Source: Larix sibirica (Eukaryota; Streptophyta; Pinopsida; Pinales; Pinaceae). Taken from it: a stretch of DNA of 10,173 bases. Positions 7,578 to 10,173 of this stretch are shown here, piece by piece (within the stretch, counting starts at the first letter, position 1; the number at the start of each line of letters is the position of its first letter). The stretch spans positions 1 to 10,173 of the forward strand of contig NWUY0300030391.1 of NCBI GenBank assembly GCA_004151065.3. Direction: 5' to 3'. The position numbers and the translations under genes are program-made. A model generated the notes under the pieces. That model saw only the letters and a program-made list of their open reading frames with translations, searched no databases and had not been told where the DNA came from.

Positions 7578-7906
7578 TAAAGTTTCAAAATGTTTCATGA
7601 ATATGTTAGCAACAACGAGGGATGAAGATAACCCCATGGTTTTGGACCTTGGAAGCGTATTTAAAGAGCTAGAAGGTTATGAATTATTTTGTCAATAGTT
7701 ATTGTATTGGAGTTATACTCAAGTGAAAGGTAACCCAACATTATGAGGCACATGAACATTGCTTCCATATTTGAATATCATAATATAAGATCCATTTTTG
7801 CTGCATTTATTTGCTTATTCTGTTTGTTTTGATAATTTGCACTATAATATTGGAATTCTATCCTTATTTATCTATGTTTATCTTTCTACCACACTAATCC
7901 ACATAA

Positions 7907-8272
7907 TTAAGTACACCACATTGGGTCTTAATTGAATTTTCTAAAAAAGTAACTAGGATCAAGAAGGTTGTAAGACATGTCGAAGTCCATGGTCAAGAAA
8001 TTATGAAAGAAATTGTTGATAAACTTCTCGAAGACTGTACTTTAGATTATCTAGATTCATCTTGGTCTAGAGATAAGTATTTTGTTGACCTACCCTTGAA
8101 AGAAAGCTATACTAGTGTGCCTCAAAAAGCAATAACCAATCCAATGCCCCCAATAGAGTTAGAGTACTGCAAGAATGAGATTGTTGGATTATTGCAGAGG
8201 AAGATGATAATGCCTAACTTGAATGGTTGTGGGATGGAGTGTCATCCTCCCCACCAAAGTTCTATTCCATAA
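7907..8272 (+). pseudogene. Relic of endogenous caulimovirid-like (or Ty3-like) polyprotein, pre-reverse-transcriptase segment
   Basis: A 121-codon open frame follows TAA at 7904-7906 and ends at TAA 8270-8272; the first ATG is at 8003. The later part carries an ITNPMPP stretch and then EYCKNEIVGLLQRKMI. This fits the Pro-containing segment and the 'CKKEI..LL..G.I' helix that lead into the reverse transcriptase of caulimovirid pararetroviruses, and more loosely of Ty3 retrotransposons. The catalytic motifs, including the YxDD box, are absent, so only a small non-functional piece of a copy inserted long ago remains. The reading breaks down after about 8215, where a second frame becomes more coherent. 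Plant genomes, gymnosperms included, carry many endogenous caulimovirids. The family call is from motif memory and needs a profile search. Confidence 0.45.
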
Positions 8273-8388
8273 GTGACATGTTGATGCCGGCTCCACCTGC
8301 AATTCCTCAAATTATGCATGTTCAACTATGGAACATTGAATTCAAAACCCAAATTCGCATTTGGGCTCTTCTTCTGGAAGCTAAATAA
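8218..8388 (+). pseudogene. Adjacent coding relic in a shifted frame, family unknown
   Basis: Directly overlapping the end of the previous relic, the next frame is open for 56 codons to TAA at 8386-8388. Its composition is clearly protein-like (KFYSISDMLMPAPPAIPQIM, later HVQLWNIEF and IRIWALLLEAK). It begins where the upstream frame loses sense, which suggests a frameshift or a deletion junction in one element. It does not match the part of reverse transcriptase expected next, so a join between distant parts of an element is more likely than a simple frameshift. I do not recognise the domain. Confidence 0.3.
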
Positions 8389-8392
8389 TGGG

Positions 8393-8599
8393 TCACATTC
8401 CTTTGTGGATTGTTACCTTGGTTAACGTGTTCACAGCTTGGGCAAATTTCTTTTTAACACCTTCCTTCTCAATATGGAGACACATTTTATTCAACTCTTG
8501 CATAAACAAAGCACATTATTCCTTCTCAATAGGGTGATTTTTCCATTCAAAACTCAGAAGCACTTTCTTTTCTATTAGAGGGCGTTTTTCTCCAAACAC
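8393..8599 (-). pseudogene. Minus-strand coding relic of unknown family, one internal stop
   Basis: Between TAA at 8600-8602 and TGA at 8393-8395 one minus frame has 67 sense codons with a single TAA (8516-8518). The text is charged and helical, for example VLLSFEWKNHPIEKE before the stop and MQELNKMCLHIEKEGVKKKF after it. It starts five bases beyond the plus-strand relic and points the other way, suggesting nested or rearranged insertions. No family is recognised and chance cannot be excluded. Confidence 0.22.
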
Positions 8600-8739
8600 T
8601 TAATTTGGTTAGACACAAATATTGATCAAAGGAATCAATCTCATTTGCATCACTTCACAAATCGATGCCGGAATTGAATTTGCACGAAATTGATAAGATA
8701 AATGCCAAGATTAAAACCCTTAAATTACCATATGTTGGC

Positions 8740-9440
8740 ACCCCATTTTTCTCAAAGAAAACTCAAAAGGCGATTTCTCCCCAAGGGATCGAACTCTTGG
8801 GACGTTGTGGGATATCTTAATTTTTGGAAAGGATGAATATCGTCCCTGAGGTCAAATACATATAATGCTAAGGAACAATCCTATGAAACACCTCCATTCA
8901 TTAACAATAAACTCAGTTTATCTCAGAGCATCATTCTACAACTATTCAACCCATTCGAATTAACTGAATTAAATAAAGCGATGTCGATTTCAACATAACA
9001 ACAATGCTCAGAAAGAAACATAATTCAAACAAAGTCTTCGACCATACTTCATTAAACAACAGGTTCTCTTTACATCATTCTTCCGACAAGATTAACTTGT
9101 TCTCGTTTGGCTTCCTCAACCACACAAAGATTTAAGCTCTCATGGCCTGATCTTCGTTTCTTGGCCACACTATGCCCGTAGGATTACAATGCATTTATAC
9201 ATTCAGTACTAATAACTAGTTTTATTTTTAGACCATAATCTAACTCCTAATATCTCTTAGATCCACGAATTTTGCTAACAAGGTAGATTAGTTGCACACT
9301 TGTAACCAACTCAATTAACTAACCTTATCATCTAATGTGTCACCCTTCTAGAACTTTGAATAGGTGTTCAAATAAATCATCTAATAACTTGGAAAATACA
9401 ATCATTAAAGGAATTAAGATTCCCATCAAATGTCAAGACC
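8740..9440 (-). mobile_element. Putative decayed LTR (solo LTR-like), minus strand
   Basis: Read on the minus strand, this block has no coding sequence but resembles a plant LTR promoter unit. It has an AT-rich upstream part, a TATA box GTATAAATGC (TATAAAT at 9193-9199) and then a less AT-rich leader of several hundred bases. A tRNA T-arm-like motif AGTTCGATCCC (8785-8795), inside a CCCAAG/CTTGGG stem, lies towards the far end. Candidate edges are TGACATTTGATGGG near 9440 and GGTGCCAACA near 8740. No second LTR, primer-binding site or target duplication is visible, so this could be another type of repeat with a Pol II-like promoter. Confidence 0.3.
9193..9199 (-). promoter_or_regulatory. TATA-like box inside the putative LTR
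   Basis: TATAAAT on the minus strand lies in a better sequence context than most AT-rich matches here: it is followed by GC-richer sequence (ATCCTACGGGCATAGTGTGG) where a transcript would start, about 30 bases downstream. No gene follows within the next 500 bases, so any transcript would be of the repeat itself. Confidence 0.3.
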
Positions 9441-9490
9441 CCCTTTTGAGCTTTGCCTTTAAAAAAAAACTTCATTTGCTGATAATGATC

Positions 9491-9558
9491 TAGAATGTTC
9501 TTGCATCGCATGTTGAGATCATAGCTAGGATGCTCTTGCATCGCATGTTGAGCTCATA
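9491..9558 (+). repeat. Two-copy tandem duplication, 35-bp period
   Basis: Copy one (9491-9523) and copy two (9526-9558) agree at 30 of 33 positions and share TCTTGCATCGCATGTTGAG. The three differences are all single-base substitutions. The duplication sits in AT-rich spacer next to the putative LTR and codes for nothing evident. Confidence 0.85.
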
Positions 9559-10173
9559 ATAAATAAATTGAAAATTATATTTTTAGACATAAATTAGATG
9601 TTTATTTTTTTTTAAATATATTAAAATTTAAAATTANTTTAAAAAATAATTTGTTTTAAAAATAGATAAAAGAAAATTAAATAATAAAATTAGATTGCAA
9701 CTTAAATAAATTAAAAGTTAAAAATTGAATACTTTTAATAACTTTTAAATATACAAAATCTTTCTCATAAAAAGAAATCCAAAAATATGAGTTACTAACT
9801 AGCTCTATGGTATTAAATCTATCCTCAAATATGAGAGCTTGAGAGAACAACCTCTAGTGAATTTGTCTATATGGGATTTATTCATGGCCTCTACAATTGA
9901 ATAATCACACATTTAAAAAAACCACTTGAATATTACAGTGTTCATCATTCGTGGCTCTCTTTCTATGCATGCTACCAATATCCATGTAGCTTCATGTATC
10001 TAACAACCAAACGTCCTTGCATCTCCATATATCTAACAATCATCCTTGGGACCTCTTTTTGTTCCTATGGGAAACCTCCTCCATAAATGAAAGAGAATCA
10101 ATAAAACAAAAAATAGTAAGAAGCCTCCATGCATAAAAAAAACAATAACATAATAAAAAAATAAAAAATAAAA
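9559..10173. other. AT-rich spacer at the window end, no gene seen
   Basis: Stops fill all frames. The stretch includes one unresolved base at 9637, an imperfect direct repeat around ATCTAACAA (about 9990-10019 against 10022-10047) and an A-rich end from about 10130. No RNA gene, promoter or mobile-element domain could be recognised. Confidence 0.55.

Noticed and set aside
8785-8795. tRNA gene suggested by the T-arm-like AGTTCGATCCC on the minus strand.
   Set aside because: No D-arm, anticodon arm or acceptor stem can be paired around it, so it is treated only as a motif inside the putative LTR.

Overview
This window looks like nuclear DNA from a seed plant, most likely a gymnosperm (conifer-like), although the species cannot be fixed from sequence alone. 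It holds one recognisable single-copy-type gene, a plant NLR immune receptor, inside AT-rich intergenic DNA with decayed repeats. The intron-free CC-NB-ARC-LRR layout, the 'ESGFVGS...WL' linker before the P-loop and the W-rich NLR tail fit gymnosperm CNLs. That lineage call is inference from memory of the family.

Layout: 1-1198 is AT-rich intergenic DNA with a faint tRNA/SINE-like box (about 190-235) and an ATT microsatellite (750-835). 1199-4371 (minus) is the CNL gene, with a TATA box upstream (about 4487-4499) and a possible poly(A) signal downstream (1159-1164). The CC and NB-ARC part is intact over 592 codons with every expected motif. The gene is then broken three times: a 2-base deletion (or 1-base insertion) at about 2656, a perfect 13-bp tandem duplication at 2553-2578, and a TGA at 1292-1294 in place of an expected Trp. 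Behind that TGA the frame continues for 30 well-conserved codons. Undoing these events leaves a single frame of about 1,053 codons. The locus is therefore a young pseudogene, or an allele that could at most make a truncated CC-NB-ARC protein.

4372-5230 is promoter and intergenic DNA with a SINE-like tRNA-derived segment (about 4708-4805). 5229-5715 is a diverged tandem repeat with units of about 110-185 bp. 5716-6990 holds nothing recognisable beyond AT-rich simple sequence. 6990-8600 is a patchwork of decayed mobile-element coding relics on both strands. It includes a 16-bp perfect inverted repeat (6993-7008 / 7159-7174) and a 121-codon relic at 7907-8272 that resembles the segment entering the reverse transcriptase of endogenous caulimovirids (or Ty3 elements). 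8740-9440 (minus) looks like a decayed LTR with a TATA box. 9491-9558 is a short tandem duplication, and the rest to 10173 is AT-rich with no gene.

The genes do not form a pathway or operon. The window is a broken immune-receptor locus in repeat-rich plant DNA. I found no convincing new multi-gene system. The most informative signals are the exact lesions in the receptor and the compound relics at 7.0-8.6 kb.
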